Shown: positions 17,840 to 26,854, numbered from the stretch's first letter. The stretch: DNA of 64,000 bases from an uncultured Lachnospiraceae bacterium (GCA_947177445.1 CAMWUL010000011.1:1-64000); one strand, 5' to 3'. The notes: generated by a model not told the origin, from the letters alone. Numbers and translations: made by a program.

Positions 17840-18609
17840 TCTCTCCTTTCGGCCTGCCCAAAACGGATGCAGGAAATAAATAAAGTGATGAGGGTGACAG
17901 CGATGGCCACAGGGATCCAGGGGATAAGCGTAATCTGTGCCGTGTCAAGGTTTGCCGCAAGCTTTCCGTATTCCGATGTGATTACAAAAAAAGGATACGA
18001 CATGGGATAGGCAAACCACAGCTTTGTATTGATTATCAACACAGAGGGCACAATGGAGGCCAGGCCGATACCCACGGAAAAAATGGGCGTTTGGATAGAT
18101 ACGGACAGCATATAGAAAAATGCAGTCATCGGTATGGCGGACAGAAACAAAAGCCCCATTTCCTTTGCCACAAAAACAGGCGGTAAAATAAAATTGTAAT
18201 CCTGGGCAGCGGAGCAGACAGCGGCGCTTCCATAATACATTCCGGCCATCATCAGGATCTGTGCAGCCGCCAATGCAAGCAGTACCATAAACTTTGCCAG
18301 ACAAAGCTTCATAGAATGAATGGGTAAAGCCAGCATTTTTATAATTCCCTTATTCATCCGCTCTGTCTGATTTAAAAGCACTGTGCCGACCACCATGCTT
18401 GCCGGAAACATGAACCAGGACATTGCCATAAAGCCTTGAATAAAAAAATTATTTTCCGGAGAAATCCCTTCCGCCTGCATGCCAAAATTCAGATGTACAT
18501 TCAGGATAGACGGGAGCCACAGGATGATTGTGGCTGCGAGTAGAATAAAAAGGATCCTGGAGCGTTTGATTTTCATAAATTCAACGCTTACAAGGGATAT
18601 AAAGCTCAT
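17836..18609 (-). CDS. ABC transporter permease, lantibiotic-immunity type (LanE/LanG-like)
   Basis: A 257-residue ABC-2 type permease with six membrane helices. It begins 'MSFISLVSVEFMKIKRS', the usual N-terminus for MutE/MutG-type immunity permeases. Together with the permease at 18606 and the ATPase at 19325 it forms a three-part LanFEG-type exporter that removes lantibiotics or other peptides from the membrane. Each start overlaps the previous stop by four bases, showing tight coupling. Confidence 0.88.
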   Translation of the reverse strand: MSFISLVSVEFMKIKRSRILFILLAATIILWLPSILNVHLNFGMQAEGISPENNFFIQGFMAMSWFMFPASMVVGTVLLNQTERMNKGIIKMLALPIHSMKLCLAKFMVLLALAAAQILMMAGMYYGSAAVCSAAQDYNFILPPVFVAKEMGLLFLSAIPMTAFFYMLSVSIQTPIFSVGIGLASIVPSVLIINTKLWFAYPMSYPFFVITSEYGKLAANLDTAQITLIPWIPVAIAVTLITLFISCIRFGQAERRE

Positions 18610-19328
18610 TCAAACCACCTCCTTATCCGGAGCAAAAGCAGCTCTGCCAAAACGAGAATTGCAAGCTCTGCGGCGGCTGCAGTAATAAAAGCGATTATCT
18701 GTGACCGGTCTGCATCGGCAAATATTTGAAAGGGCATTGCAAAAGGGAAGAGGGAAGGCATAAAGCGATCCGTGGGCAGCATTGTTGCGGTAAATGTGCA
18801 GACAACACCGATGCCCAGTGATACCCACATATTCCTGCAGATCTGTGCAATAAGGAGCGACAGGATCATGCAGGGCAGCAACAGCCCAAATGCATACCCG
18901 AAGCTTTTGCATAATTCCATCCAGAAATCTTTTCCGATTTCCATCCAATAGCAGGAGCAAAATGCAATTGCCCCCGCTTCGATTGCCAGCGCCGCAGCAC
19001 TCATCATAATTGTCAACAGCGCTTTGCCGAAAAAGACCGAGCTTTCCCAAATGGGAAGAGATTTTACTTTTTGTATCGCATTGTCGGCATATTCAATATG
19101 GTATAAGAGACAGGTTCCCGACGTGACAAGCAGTATATTCAGCATTGCCATCATCTGCCAATTTGCATGGAACAGAATTGAAACAGGATTGCCCTGCCGG
19201 GTAAGGTACATTTCTGACCGCACAGCCATATTCACGACAGGGACGGCGGCAGCCAGCATGCCGCCCGCTATATATGCGGCTAAAAGACCGGTTCGTTTTG
19301 CCTTCTTAAATTCTAAAAAAACACTCAT
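18606..19328 (-). CDS. ABC transporter permease, lantibiotic-immunity type
   Basis: A 240-residue membrane protein with about six helices, starting 'MSVFLEFKKAKRTGLLAAYI'. This fits the LanE/LanG group. It is the partner of the permease at 17836 and overlaps its neighbours by ATGA junctions. Function as half of the export channel is inferred from context and family. Confidence 0.87.
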   Translation of the reverse strand: MSVFLEFKKAKRTGLLAAYIAGGMLAAAVPVVNMAVRSEMYLTRQGNPVSILFHANWQMMAMLNILLVTSGTCLLYHIEYADNAIQKVKSLPIWESSVFFGKALLTIMMSAAALAIEAGAIAFCSCYWMEIGKDFWMELCKSFGYAFGLLLPCMILSLLIAQICRNMWVSLGIGVVCTFTATMLPTDRFMPSLFPFAMPFQIFADADRSQIIAFITAAAAELAILVLAELLLLRIRRWFE

Positions 19329-20080
19329 TGTTCTCCACCTCTTTTCTGATTGTCGGCATCGATCAGAGCAAGAAAGGTCTCTTCCAGATTATAGGTAGGA
19401 TATCCCCTGGAATGAGCGCTGGCTTTCAGCTCGTCAAGAGTTCCCTCAAACAGTAGATGCCCATGATTCAGAATACCGATATTATCAGCCATCAGTTCAA
19501 CCTCGGCCAGCAGGTGGGAGGAGACCAGAACGGTACAGCCGAATTTTTCCGGCAGAGAGCGGACCAGCGTTCTGATCTCGTGAATACCCACAGGGTCAAG
19601 GCCGTTTGTGGGCTCATCCAGAATCAGAATCGGCGGCTTTCCGATCAGGGCGCTTGCCAGCCCCAGGCGCTGCTTCATCCCGAGAGAATACTTTTTAGCA
19701 ACCCGTTTCTTAAACTGTGTCAGCCCTACAAGCTCCAGCGCTTCCGATACAGAGGATTTCGGAAGGCCCAATATTCTGCGGACAATTTCCAGATTTTCCT
19801 CACCGGTTAAATTTCCGTAAAAGGCAGGCGCTTCAATAAAAGAACCGATTTCTTTCAGAATTGCCACTCTGTTTTCCGGGTACTTTTTTTCGTCAATCGT
19901 AAACGAGCCGCTTGTGGGCCTGGTAAGCCCCAGAAACATCTTCATTGTGGTGGATTTCCCTGCGCCGTTCGGACCCAGAAATCCGTAAACTGTGCCCTTC
20001 GGAATGTGCAGCGACACATCCGAAACGGCGGTAAAATCAGCATAGGACTTGGTTAAATGTCTGGTTTCAATGATATACAT
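19325..20080 (-). CDS. ABC transporter ATP-binding protein, LanF/BcrA-like
   Basis: A 251-residue ATPase. It shows Walker A GPNGAGKST (about residues 37-45), the signature 'YSLGMKQRLGLASALI', Walker B 'PPILILDEPTNGLDP' and the switch histidine in 'VLVSSHLLAEVE'. It drives the two permeases that follow. AAGGAGGT precedes the start codon, and a response-regulator-like box with a TACAAT -10 element lies upstream. It is the first gene of the operon and divergent from its likely two-component system. Confidence 0.93.
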   Translation of the reverse strand: MYIIETRHLTKSYADFTAVSDVSLHIPKGTVYGFLGPNGAGKSTTMKMFLGLTRPTSGSFTIDEKKYPENRVAILKEIGSFIEAPAFYGNLTGEENLEIVRRILGLPKSSVSEALELVGLTQFKKRVAKKYSLGMKQRLGLASALIGKPPILILDEPTNGLDPVGIHEIRTLVRSLPEKFGCTVLVSSHLLAEVELMADNIGILNHGHLLFEGTLDELKASAHSRGYPTYNLEETFLALIDADNQKRGGEQ

Positions 20081-20103
20081 TTGTTACCTCCTTTTCATCA
20101 TCG

Positions 20104-20169
20104 CAGCCCTATTGTATCTTCCGCTCCTTGCATTAACCTTCTCGTATCCTTACATTTACCTTACAATTC
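20104..20169 (-). promoter_or_regulatory. promoter of ABC operon with three 11-bp direct repeats
   Basis: Three CCTT-beginning direct repeats start at 20137, 20148 and 20159 (CCTTCTC, CCTTACA, CCTTACA), exactly 11 bases apart. Read on the minus strand they form TGTAAGG-type boxes directly upstream of a TACAAT -10 element (20116-20111) that lacks a good -35 box. This is the layout expected for activation by an OmpR-family response regulator such as the one at 20247. Confidence 0.6.
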
Positions 20170-20246
20170 CGGATACACTTATGCAGAGGGGTGTTTTTAT
20201 GGTAGAATGTGCTTATTCGGAAAGGGCCCAATCAGGAGGTATCCCA

Positions 20247-20951
20247 ATGAGCTTTGACTATTTAAAACAAAAACGCATAATGCTTGTGGATGACGAGCAG
20301 GAGCTTTTAGACCTGGTGGCATCAATTTTAAAGGAGGAGGGCTTTACAAATGTTCAGACCGCAAAAACCGTGAATGAAGCGATTGCTCTTTCAGAAAAAT
20401 ACTGCCCGGAGCTTGCAATTCTCGATGTAATGCTTCCTGACGGCAGCGGCTTTGACCTTATGAAGCGGCTGAAAAGCATTGCGGACTATCCGGTATTGTT
20501 TTTGACGGCCCGTGGTGAGGATGAGGATAAATTCTGCGGCTTTGGTCTTGGAGCAGATGATTATATGGTAAAGCCCTTTTTGCCGAAGGAGCTTTTATTT
20601 AGGGTCAACGCCATTCTCCGCAGGAGCTATAAGGCGGAGAATCCGCTTGTGAAGCTGGCAACCAGTGAAATTGACTTTGACCGTGCGGAGGTCATTAGGG
20701 ACGGGGAGCATATTTCGCTTACGGCAAAGGAACATGACATTCTTGCCGCTCTGTATCGGAATGCGGGAAGAATTGTTACAATTGATGCTCTGTGCGAAGC
20801 CGCCTGGGGAGATAATCCCTTTGGCTATGAGAACTCGTTGATGGCACATATTCGCCGCATCAGAGAAAAGATTGAAGCGAGTCCATCCCATCCTGTTTCT
20901 CTCATTACGATTAAGGGACTGGGATATAAGCTTATGGTGGAAGGAAAGTGA
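20247..20951 (+). CDS. OmpR family response regulator of the peptide-resistance system
   Basis: A 234-residue two-domain regulator. The receiver has the acidic pair in MLVDDEQ, the phospho-acceptor aspartate in LAILDVMLPDG (near residue 60) and the lysine in 'MVKPFLPKELLFRV'. The C-terminal winged helix ends 'LITIKGLGYKLMVEGK'. The ATG at 20247 follows AGGAGGT; a longer frame upstream reads hydrophobic nonsense and is rejected. It is divergent from the ABC operon it probably activates and is followed by its kinase. Confidence 0.92.
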   Translation: MSFDYLKQKRIMLVDDEQELLDLVASILKEEGFTNVQTAKTVNEAIALSEKYCPELAILDVMLPDGSGFDLMKRLKSIADYPVLFLTARGEDEDKFCGFGLGADDYMVKPFLPKELLFRVNAILRRSYKAENPLVKLATSEIDFDRAEVIRDGEHISLTAKEHDILAALYRNAGRIVTIDALCEAAWGDNPFGYENSLMAHIRRIREKIEASPSHPVSLITIKGLGYKLMVEGK

Positions 20952-20976
20952 AAGGGAAAATGAGAGGGAAAATGAA

Positions 20977-22383
20977 ATGAAAAGCGTGCCGAAGCTGATA
21001 CGGCGTTTTGTGGGCATCATGCTCCTGGCTGCTGTTTTGCTGGTTGGTCTGAATTTTATATTGCTGGCCGTATATACGTTGAGCTGGATGCCCAATGCCT
21101 ATCCCTGGAAGACCGCGGAGGAGGTTGCCGGTTACCTGGTCCAGGATGACGGCAGCTATTTCCTGCCGGAGGAAATAGCCCGGGAATTGGAGGAAGCGGA
21201 TGTATGGGGCATTTTGATTGACAATACTGCTATGCAGGTAGTGTGGCAGTCCGACAATCTGCCGGAAACGGTTCCTGAAGTATACTCTGCAGCAGATATT
21301 GCACGCCTCACCCGGGGCTATATTGACGGGTATCCCACATTTACAGCCGGAGCAGAGAATGGACTGGTGGTGTTGGGCTATCCGAAGGACAGCTTTTGGA
21401 AGCATATGTGGCCCAGCTGGGACTATGATCTGATCGCAGATCTGCCGAAGACCATGTTTTCTGTCCTGGCGGTAAATATTGCGTTGATCTTTGTGATCTA
21501 TATGCTTGCCAATTCAGGACTGCTGAAGGCGGTAAAGCCTATTGTGAGAGGAATACAGGCGCTGCCTGCAAAAGAAGCCATTCATATAAGAGAAAAAGGT
21601 CTTTTGTCCGAGCTTGCGGTAAATATTAATAAGACCTCGGAAATTTTGCAGTCTCAAAGCAGGCAGCTTCGGAAAAAGGAGACTGCGAGAGCAAACTGGA
21701 TTGCGGGAGTATCCCACGACATACGCACACCGCTGTCCATGATTATGGGTTATGCAGGCCAGCTGGAAAGCGATATGCGGTTATCGGAGGAGGACCGTAA
21801 AAAGGCGGCGGTCATTGTACAGCAGAGCAAGCGGATGCGAAATTTAATCAATGATCTGAATCTTGCCTCCAAATTGGAGTATAATATGCAGCCGGTCAAT
21901 CCTGCAAGGCAGAATCTGATTGCCGTTGTCCGTCAGGCAGCAGTGGATTTCATCAATATGGATATCGATGAAAAGTACCCTGTTGAATGGGAAACGGATG
22001 AAAATCTGACCGCCTGTTTTGCCGAGGTTGACGGGGAGCTGATAAAGCGGGCAGTAAGCAATCTTATCTCAAATTGCATCAATCATAATAAACAGGGATG
22101 CCGCATCCATGTGAGCGTGCGGGTTGAAAACAGTAACTGTATCACAGCGGTTGAAGATGACGGTGTGGGAGCTGATGAGGAACTGATCAAGCGGCTGGAC
22201 AACGCTCCGCATTATATGGTTTGCGATGAAAATATCTCTGAGCAGCGCCATGGTCTGGGACTGCTGATTGTGAAGCAGATTATGGTGGTACATGGCGGGA
22301 CGGTTCATATCGGGCACAGCGCATATGGCGGTTTCTCCGTTCAATTAATATTGCCGCTTGCCGGGGCTGGAAATGGGAAATAG
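20977..22383 (+). CDS. sensor histidine kinase of the peptide-resistance system
   Basis: A 468-residue kinase. Membrane helices lie at about residues 10-32 and 160-185, with an extracellular domain of about 125 residues between them, longer than in BceS-type sensors and like CprK-type lantibiotic sensors. The H-box is 'GVSHDIRTPLSMIMGYA' (His near 246). The N-box 'AVSNLISNCINHN', 'VEDDGVGA' and 'GLGLLIVKQIM' follow. It should phosphorylate the regulator at 20247 when it meets peptide antibiotics. The ATG at 20977 is chosen because it begins with a normal membrane segment. Confidence 0.9.
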   Translation: MKSVPKLIRRFVGIMLLAAVLLVGLNFILLAVYTLSWMPNAYPWKTAEEVAGYLVQDDGSYFLPEEIARELEEADVWGILIDNTAMQVVWQSDNLPETVPEVYSAADIARLTRGYIDGYPTFTAGAENGLVVLGYPKDSFWKHMWPSWDYDLIADLPKTMFSVLAVNIALIFVIYMLANSGLLKAVKPIVRGIQALPAKEAIHIREKGLLSELAVNINKTSEILQSQSRQLRKKETARANWIAGVSHDIRTPLSMIMGYAGQLESDMRLSEEDRKKAAVIVQQSKRMRNLINDLNLASKLEYNMQPVNPARQNLIAVVRQAAVDFINMDIDEKYPVEWETDENLTACFAEVDGELIKRAVSNLISNCINHNKQGCRIHVSVRVENSNCITAVEDDGVGADEELIKRLDNAPHYMVCDENISEQRHGLGLLIVKQIMVVHGGTVHIGHSAYGGFSVQLILPLAGAGNGK

Positions 22384-22400
22384 TATTTTTAGAAAATAGA

Positions 22401-22431
22401 TTGACTCTCCTGTAAGGTCAGATGTTATACT
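22401..22431 (+). promoter_or_regulatory. MerR-type promoter with 19-bp spacer
   Basis: TTGACT (22401-22406) and TATACT (22426-22431) are 19 bases apart, the long spacer that MerR proteins correct by twisting DNA. An imperfect dyad CTCTCC-TGTAA-GGTCAG lies inside the spacer. It probably drives and autoregulates the MerR gene at 22475. Confidence 0.65.
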
Positions 22432-22474
22432 GCATACAGATTCGAATCGATCATCATATGAGAAGGGAGACAGT

Positions 22475-23278
22475 ATGCTACAGATAGGAGAATTTTCGAG
22501 AATATGTCAGGTCAGTGTGAAAACACTTCATCATTATGATAAAATCGGTCTGCTTGCGCCGGCGGAGGTTGATCGGTTTACAGGCTATAGATATTATCAG
22601 ATCTCGCAGATAGACGAGATGAATTATATCCAGCGCCTTAAGCGTTATGGCTTTTCTCTGGACGAAATTCAGCGGATGCTTACCCTTTCGGATGATAAAG
22701 AGCTCTTGAATGTGCTGCGGCAGCAGAAGGAAAAACTGAGGCGGGAACAGCAGGAAATAACTGCCGTTGTAAATGAGCTTCAGGCGCATATTTCTGTATA
22801 TGAAAGGACAGGTGATATTATGACTTATCAAAAGGGTTATGTTATTGAAGTGAAAAATTCTCCGGCGATGAATGTGCTGGGCAATCGTGCCATGATGGGA
22901 GTGGACGAATTCGGAAAGTACTACGGCACGCTTTTTGAACGGGTGCCAAAGGAGAGGGTTACGCCCACAGGTTTGAACGGCGCCAGATACTACGATGAGG
23001 AATTTAATCATGAATCGTCGGACATAGAGGTGTTTATCGGGATCAAGGAGAAGGAAAAGGCCGACACGGTGATAGAGCCCTGTGAGTGCGCCATGACCAT
23101 TCACCGCGGCGGATACTCCACGCTTTCGGAAGCCTATGGCGCGGTGGTATCCTGGATCGCGGAGAACGGATACGAAATTGCAGGCGCGCCTTTTGATCTC
23201 TACATCAAGAACCAGTTTGACACGCCTTCATCGGAGGACTGGGAGACGGAAGTATATTTCCCTATTCGGAAAAAGTAA
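22475..23278 (+). CDS. MerR family regulator with GyrI-like effector domain
   Basis: A 267-residue regulator. The MerR winged helix covers residues 1-70 ('CQVSVKTLHHYDKIGLLAPA', 'GYRYYQISQIDEMNYI'). A coiled-coil dimer helix follows at about 75-110, and a GyrI-like (BmrR/AraC effector) ligand-binding domain runs from about 120 to the end. Such proteins sense cationic drugs or other hydrophobic ligands. No transporter gene is adjacent, so the target beyond its own promoter is unknown. Confidence 0.9.
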   Translation: MLQIGEFSRICQVSVKTLHHYDKIGLLAPAEVDRFTGYRYYQISQIDEMNYIQRLKRYGFSLDEIQRMLTLSDDKELLNVLRQQKEKLRREQQEITAVVNELQAHISVYERTGDIMTYQKGYVIEVKNSPAMNVLGNRAMMGVDEFGKYYGTLFERVPKERVTPTGLNGARYYDEEFNHESSDIEVFIGIKEKEKADTVIEPCECAMTIHRGGYSTLSEAYGAVVSWIAENGYEIAGAPFDLYIKNQFDTPSSEDWETEVYFPIRKK

Positions 23279-23296
23279 TGGAATAAAGTGATTTTC

Positions 23297-23342
23297 GACA
23301 GAGGCCGGACTGCTGTAAAAAGCTTCAGGCCTCTGTCCGTTT
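23297..23342 (+). terminator. terminator of the MerR gene at 22475
   Basis: GACAGAGGCC (23297-23306) pairs perfectly with GGCCTCTGTC (23328-23337), followed by CGTTTTC. The right arm overlaps the 3' end of the convergent MerR gene. Confidence 0.7.
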
Positions 23343-24317
23343 TCTCACAGGCAGCATCAGATCCAGCTGACCGGTAATGCAGTCGTCGGGCCAGCCTAAG
23401 TGGGAGGCGTAGACCCAGTTCAGATGTTCCTCAAGGCAGCCGCCCATGATTTCTTCCCCCAGCTCGCTGTAATTGGGCTCATAGATTTCGCTGTTTTCGA
23501 CCCATTGGGCGAGGCTGCCCCAATACTGAAATTCAGGGAAGGTAATTGTAAGCACCGCATACAGGCCGCCCTCAAATTTCTTTTTTGTCAGGTGGTCAGG
23601 AAGCTCCATTTCCTCGGGTACAGTGACCCATACCTCGTAGCCGTGGACACCGTTTTCCAGTATTCCGGGATTGGGGTGATTGAAACCGAACATTCTGGCG
23701 TCAGGCTTTTTTTCGTAGAGCCCGCTCTCCTGTACAAATTTGCCAATCACGTCGCCGGCCTGCTCCTCGGGATTTTCTCCCACAAACTGATAGGCTGCAA
23801 CCGTGCAGGGAGGCAGAAGCAGAATTCTTACATTCAGAGATTTATTCAGGATTTCATTGGCTTTGTTCAGATCGGACATATTCGTATTCTCCTTTATGGT
23901 GGTTTTGGAAAGGGCCAGTCTGCCTATGGCTTTTGCAAATTCCGAATCCTCCAGCATATCAAAAGGAATATTTTCCCGTATACTCCTGTCAAATCGCAGC
24001 ACAAGCTCCTTCAGCAGTTTTTTGATCAGGTTTAAAGAGGCTGCTTCCTCCTCCAGCTCCGCCAGGTTTTCCTGCAGGATTTCCAGGGCATGAAGCTGGT
24101 TTGTATCCTGCAGAATCATGGCAATCTGCTTCAGCGGAAGACGCAGCTTCCGGAGAATGACGATCTGCTGCAGGCGCCGCACAGCTCCTTCGTCATAGAT
24201 CCGGTAAGAATTGTCTTCTCTGCGCAGGGACGTGAGAAGCCCCAGCTTTTCATAATGCCGGAGCATTCTGGGGGTGACATCGAACATTTTTGAGATCTGG
24301 CTGATCGTAAGGTTTTC
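23325..24317 (-). CDS. MerR family regulator with GyrI-like effector domain (second)
   Basis: A 330-residue protein. The MerR helix-turn-helix is at the N-terminus ('ISQISKMFDVTPRMLRHYEK'), then a dimerisation helix, a linker, and a GyrI-like effector domain from about residue 170. It is longer than its convergent neighbour and only distantly similar to it. I chose the ATG at 24317 because GGAAAGGAG precedes it; an in-frame start at 24359 falls within the promoter. The promoter has the MerR 19-base spacing, implying autoregulation. Confidence 0.88.
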   Translation of the reverse strand, partial: ENLTISQISKMFDVTPRMLRHYEKLGLLTSLRREDNSYRIYDEGAVRRLQQIVILRKLRLPLKQIAMILQDTNQLHALEILQENLAELEEEAASLNLIKKLLKELVLRFDRSIRENIPFDMLEDSEFAKAIGRLALSKTTIKENTNMSDLNKANEILNKSLNVRILLLPPCTVAAYQFVGENPEEQAGDVIGKFVQESGLYEKKPDARMFGFNHPNPGILENGVHGYEVWVTVPEEMELPDHLTKKKFEGGLYAVLTITFPEFQYWGSLAQWVENSEIYEPNYSELGEEIMGGCLEEHLNWVYASHLGWPDDCITGQLDLMLPVRKRTEA

Positions 24318-24342
24318 CATTGACAAAGCTCCTTTCCCTATC

Positions 24343-24373
24343 AGAATAAAGGATGACACCGTGTCAATGTCAA
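24343..24373 (-). promoter_or_regulatory. MerR-type promoter with palindromic operator
   Basis: On the minus strand TTGACA (24373-24368) and TATTCT (24348-24343) have a 19-base spacer. Within it lies the perfect dyad TGACAC-C-GTGTCA (24354-24366, plus-strand reading), near the spacer centre. This is a textbook MerR operator for the gene at 24317. Confidence 0.75.
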
Positions 24374-24381
24374 GAAAAAAT

Positions 24382-24410
24382 TTGTAAATCCAATTATTAT
24401 TGGTTATAAT
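24382..24410 (+). promoter_or_regulatory. promoter of the Uma2 gene with CCAAT/ATTGG dyad
   Basis: TTGTAA (24382-24387) and TATAAT (24405-24410) have a 17-base spacer. The spacer contains the inverted repeat CCAAT-TATT-ATTGG (24390-24403), which may be an operator. The promoter is back to back with the MerR promoter, so the two may interfere. Confidence 0.6.
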
Positions 24411-24438
24411 GGAGTCAGGGAGCGGAGGTGACTGAATA

Positions 24439-24972
24439 ATGGACGCATTAACTGAAGAGAAACGGTATACGATAGAAGATATTTATGCATTGCCGGAGGG
24501 AGAACGGGCGGAGCTGATTGACGGAAAAATTTATTATATGGCGCCTCCAGGCTGGGGACATCAAAGAATAAGCCGTAAGCTTCATCAGGCAATAGCGAAT
24601 TATATTGACAGCAACGGTGGAAAATGTGAAGCATTAGCGGCTCCGTTTGCGGTATTTTTGAATGAAGATGATTTAAACTATGTAGAACCGGATATCTCAG
24701 TCATATGCGATCTGACAAAGCTGGATGAAAAAGGCTGCCACGGTGCGCCGGACTGGATCATTGAAATTGTTTCTCAAAGCAGCAAACCAAGGGATTACAT
24801 GACAAAATTGCTGAAGTATCGTACAGCAGGAGTTCGGGAATATTGGATTGTTGATCCCGGGAAACAAATGACAACCGTGTATTCGTTTGAACGGGACTGG
24901 GTGGAACATTATGGTTTTGAGACGAACATACCCGTTGGAATTTTTAAAGACTTTTTTATAAGGATACAGTAG
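24439..24972 (+). CDS. Uma2 family (DUF820) restriction endonuclease-like protein
   Basis: A 177-residue protein of the Uma2/DUF820 family with a PD-(D/E)XK nuclease-like fold. The conserved core reads 'PEGERAELIDGKIYYM', 'YVEPDISVICD' (metal-site Asp) and 'WIIEIVSQSSKPRDYMTKLL' (E-x-V with downstream Lys), then 'AGVREYWIVDPGKQMTTVY'. The biochemical role is not settled; the family is expanded in cyanobacteria and scattered in Clostridia. GGAGGTG lies eight bases before the ATG. Confidence 0.88.
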   Translation: MDALTEEKRYTIEDIYALPEGERAELIDGKIYYMAPPGWGHQRISRKLHQAIANYIDSNGGKCEALAAPFAVFLNEDDLNYVEPDISVICDLTKLDEKGCHGAPDWIIEIVSQSSKPRDYMTKLLKYRTAGVREYWIVDPGKQMTTVYSFERDWVEHYGFETNIPVGIFKDFFIRIQ

Positions 24973-24995
24973 GTATTGGGCGGAGCAGATGGGCG

Positions 24996-25037
24996 CTGAA
25001 AAAGCACTTGGAAAATAAAATCCAGGTGCTTTTTCAG
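24996..25037 (+). terminator. intrinsic terminator after the Uma2 gene
   Basis: A 17-bp stem: CTGAAAAAGCACTTGGA (24996-25012) pairs with TCCAGGTGCTTTTTCAG (25021-25037), with one G-U pair and an eight-base loop. The A/T-rich outer arms make it usable on both strands. Confidence 0.8.
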
Positions 25038-25154
25038 TTGTATTCACGAAATAGCGAACTGAATATCAAATTTTTAATTATTGTGATGAATGGTTTCCTG
25101 TATAATAATAAGCATACAGTGGCTTGGTGTTTGCAGAAAAAGGGGAGGTGTGCC

Positions 25155-26765
25155 ATGCTGATACACAACAAAGAATTCGGGCGGATTGAAATTCGCGATA
25201 TTCCTCTGTCCAGAGAGACAATTCCGCTTTTGGATGACATGAAGGATATTTCCGGAACCTATACCAGCTCCGGAAGGGTGCTGGTTTCCGGCCTCATATC
25301 CGGAGAGGAAGGGGAACAGGATCGGTATCAGGTGCTGACCATCCGGGATGACGGAACGGATATGCACAAGGTTTTTGAAGGTGTGATTCCCAGGCGGAAA
25401 GGAGCAAACGGGATTCGCTGGATGTGTTTTGCAGACAATAAGCGGATTCTTTTGGGGGATTATATACTGGAGTGTGAGCCGGATGTGGACCGCTGCGAAA
25501 GGTCAAGACTGCTTCGGGTCTATTATCCGGAGGATCTGGATAACGGAGAAAGTATGTTCTTCAGGTGGTCGGAGATCGTGATTGCCCCGGATAATATACA
25601 TATGTGCTGGACCATGCTGACCTATTCGGGATCGGTTAATTATCTGGGAAGGCTGAAGAGGGAGGAGGCCTGCTATCGGCTGGAGGATGTGTATGCCATC
25701 AGTCATGAAGAAGCCTATGTGCCCGATCCGGAGCATGAGGGATATGTGCTGCCGGTTCCTGCCCGGGGCGGGGAGCTGAAGCAGGTAATTTGGGGCGGGA
25801 AGGCGCTTTCTATGGCAGGAGGCGGCAACAGCGTCAGCGAGAGCATGATTCTGCCGCTGAACAGCCAGGAGCTGATTCAGCTTACAAACACGCCGGGCTA
25901 TGAGGAAACCACGATTTTTTCGCCGGATGAAAGGCTGGGGGTGGTTATGTCCCCCCGGTTTTCTTTAAAAACAAACTGCGGTGTATTTGGGCTTGTACCC
26001 CAGCCCCATGCTTATGCGGTGCAGGGGAAGCTGATTAACTGTCTTTATATGTACTGTGTCAGCGGTGTGCGTGCGTTCCGTAAGGGCAATATCGGACCGG
26101 TGCTGATCCACATTGACAGGTCTCTCAGGGAGGGCCGGGCATACAAGGGTGCGGACCTCAGTGATCCGGAAGGAAGGTGGGTGTACTATTCCCCCATCAG
26201 CTGGCATCCGGACGGTACACGGGCCATGTGGAACGAGGGCACCAGGCCGGCGGAGGGAGAGAGAAGGAGCCGTCTGAGAATGTGTCATTTGCTGGACAGG
26301 GAGGCCTGCCGGCCAGTGCAGGCGGAGAAGACGCCGGAGGGATGGGAGGTACCCTATGCCTCGCCTGCAAAGGCGCCGTCGAAGAGGTCCGAGGGAGCTT
26401 TTTCCGTAAGGATAAAAGGGAAACACAGCGGATTTGTGGTAAATGAATGTGAACCGGGGAACCCGCCGCTGTATCGCACGGCTTATCATCAGTTCAGCGA
26501 CGACGGAAAAACCTTTTACAGCGGAAGCATGACGGTGAAGACACCGGCCAACATATTTGCGCCGGGGGAAACGGTATTTGAAGCAGATGTGGCGGTGACG
26601 GGAGCACATGTGGGAGAAATGAAACTGCGTGCTGTGTTCCGGCGGGACAGAAGCGATGCTCCGTCCATGCTTTCTTTTGCCCTGGGAGAAGACGGTCTTC
26701 CGGAAAGCCGGGGCTGGTCTGCCTATGACGGACAGACTCTGCATGTAGAGGACATGGAGCCCTGA
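25155..26765 (+). CDS. uncharacterised protein, probable beta-propeller, beside rhamnosidase
   Basis: A 536-residue cytoplasmic protein without signal peptide. It has repeated short beta-rich segments with WxxD and 'SPDE' style turns (for example 'TTIFSPDERLGVVMSPRF' and 'YYSPISWHPDGTRAMWNEGT'). This suggests a WD40/TolB-like propeller in the first 420 residues, then a beta-sandwich-like tail. I do not recognise a named family. GGGGAGGTG precedes the ATG at 25155; an upstream frame from 25008 runs through the terminator and is rejected. The next gene is a GH78 enzyme 89 bases on, so a role in plant-glycan or glycoside use is plausible. Confidence 0.7.
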   Translation: MLIHNKEFGRIEIRDIPLSRETIPLLDDMKDISGTYTSSGRVLVSGLISGEEGEQDRYQVLTIRDDGTDMHKVFEGVIPRRKGANGIRWMCFADNKRILLGDYILECEPDVDRCERSRLLRVYYPEDLDNGESMFFRWSEIVIAPDNIHMCWTMLTYSGSVNYLGRLKREEACYRLEDVYAISHEEAYVPDPEHEGYVLPVPARGGELKQVIWGGKALSMAGGGNSVSESMILPLNSQELIQLTNTPGYEETTIFSPDERLGVVMSPRFSLKTNCGVFGLVPQPHAYAVQGKLINCLYMYCVSGVRAFRKGNIGPVLIHIDRSLREGRAYKGADLSDPEGRWVYYSPISWHPDGTRAMWNEGTRPAEGERRSRLRMCHLLDREACRPVQAEKTPEGWEVPYASPAKAPSKRSEGAFSVRIKGKHSGFVVNECEPGNPPLYRTAYHQFSDDGKTFYSGSMTVKTPANIFAPGETVFEADVAVTGAHVGEMKLRAVFRRDRSDAPSMLSFALGEDGLPESRGWSAYDGQTLHVEDMEP

Positions 26766-26854
26766 CAGGGGCTTGACTCGATGGCGTGAGATATTGCAGG
26801 ATGTTCCGGGAAAGCCGCAGGGAAGCTGTGGGATATGAGAGGAGGAAATTTAAG

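Noticed and set aside
20049..20246. N-terminal extension of the response regulator
   Set aside because: The extra residues overlap the divergent promoter and ABC gene start; AGGAGGT supports ATG 20247.
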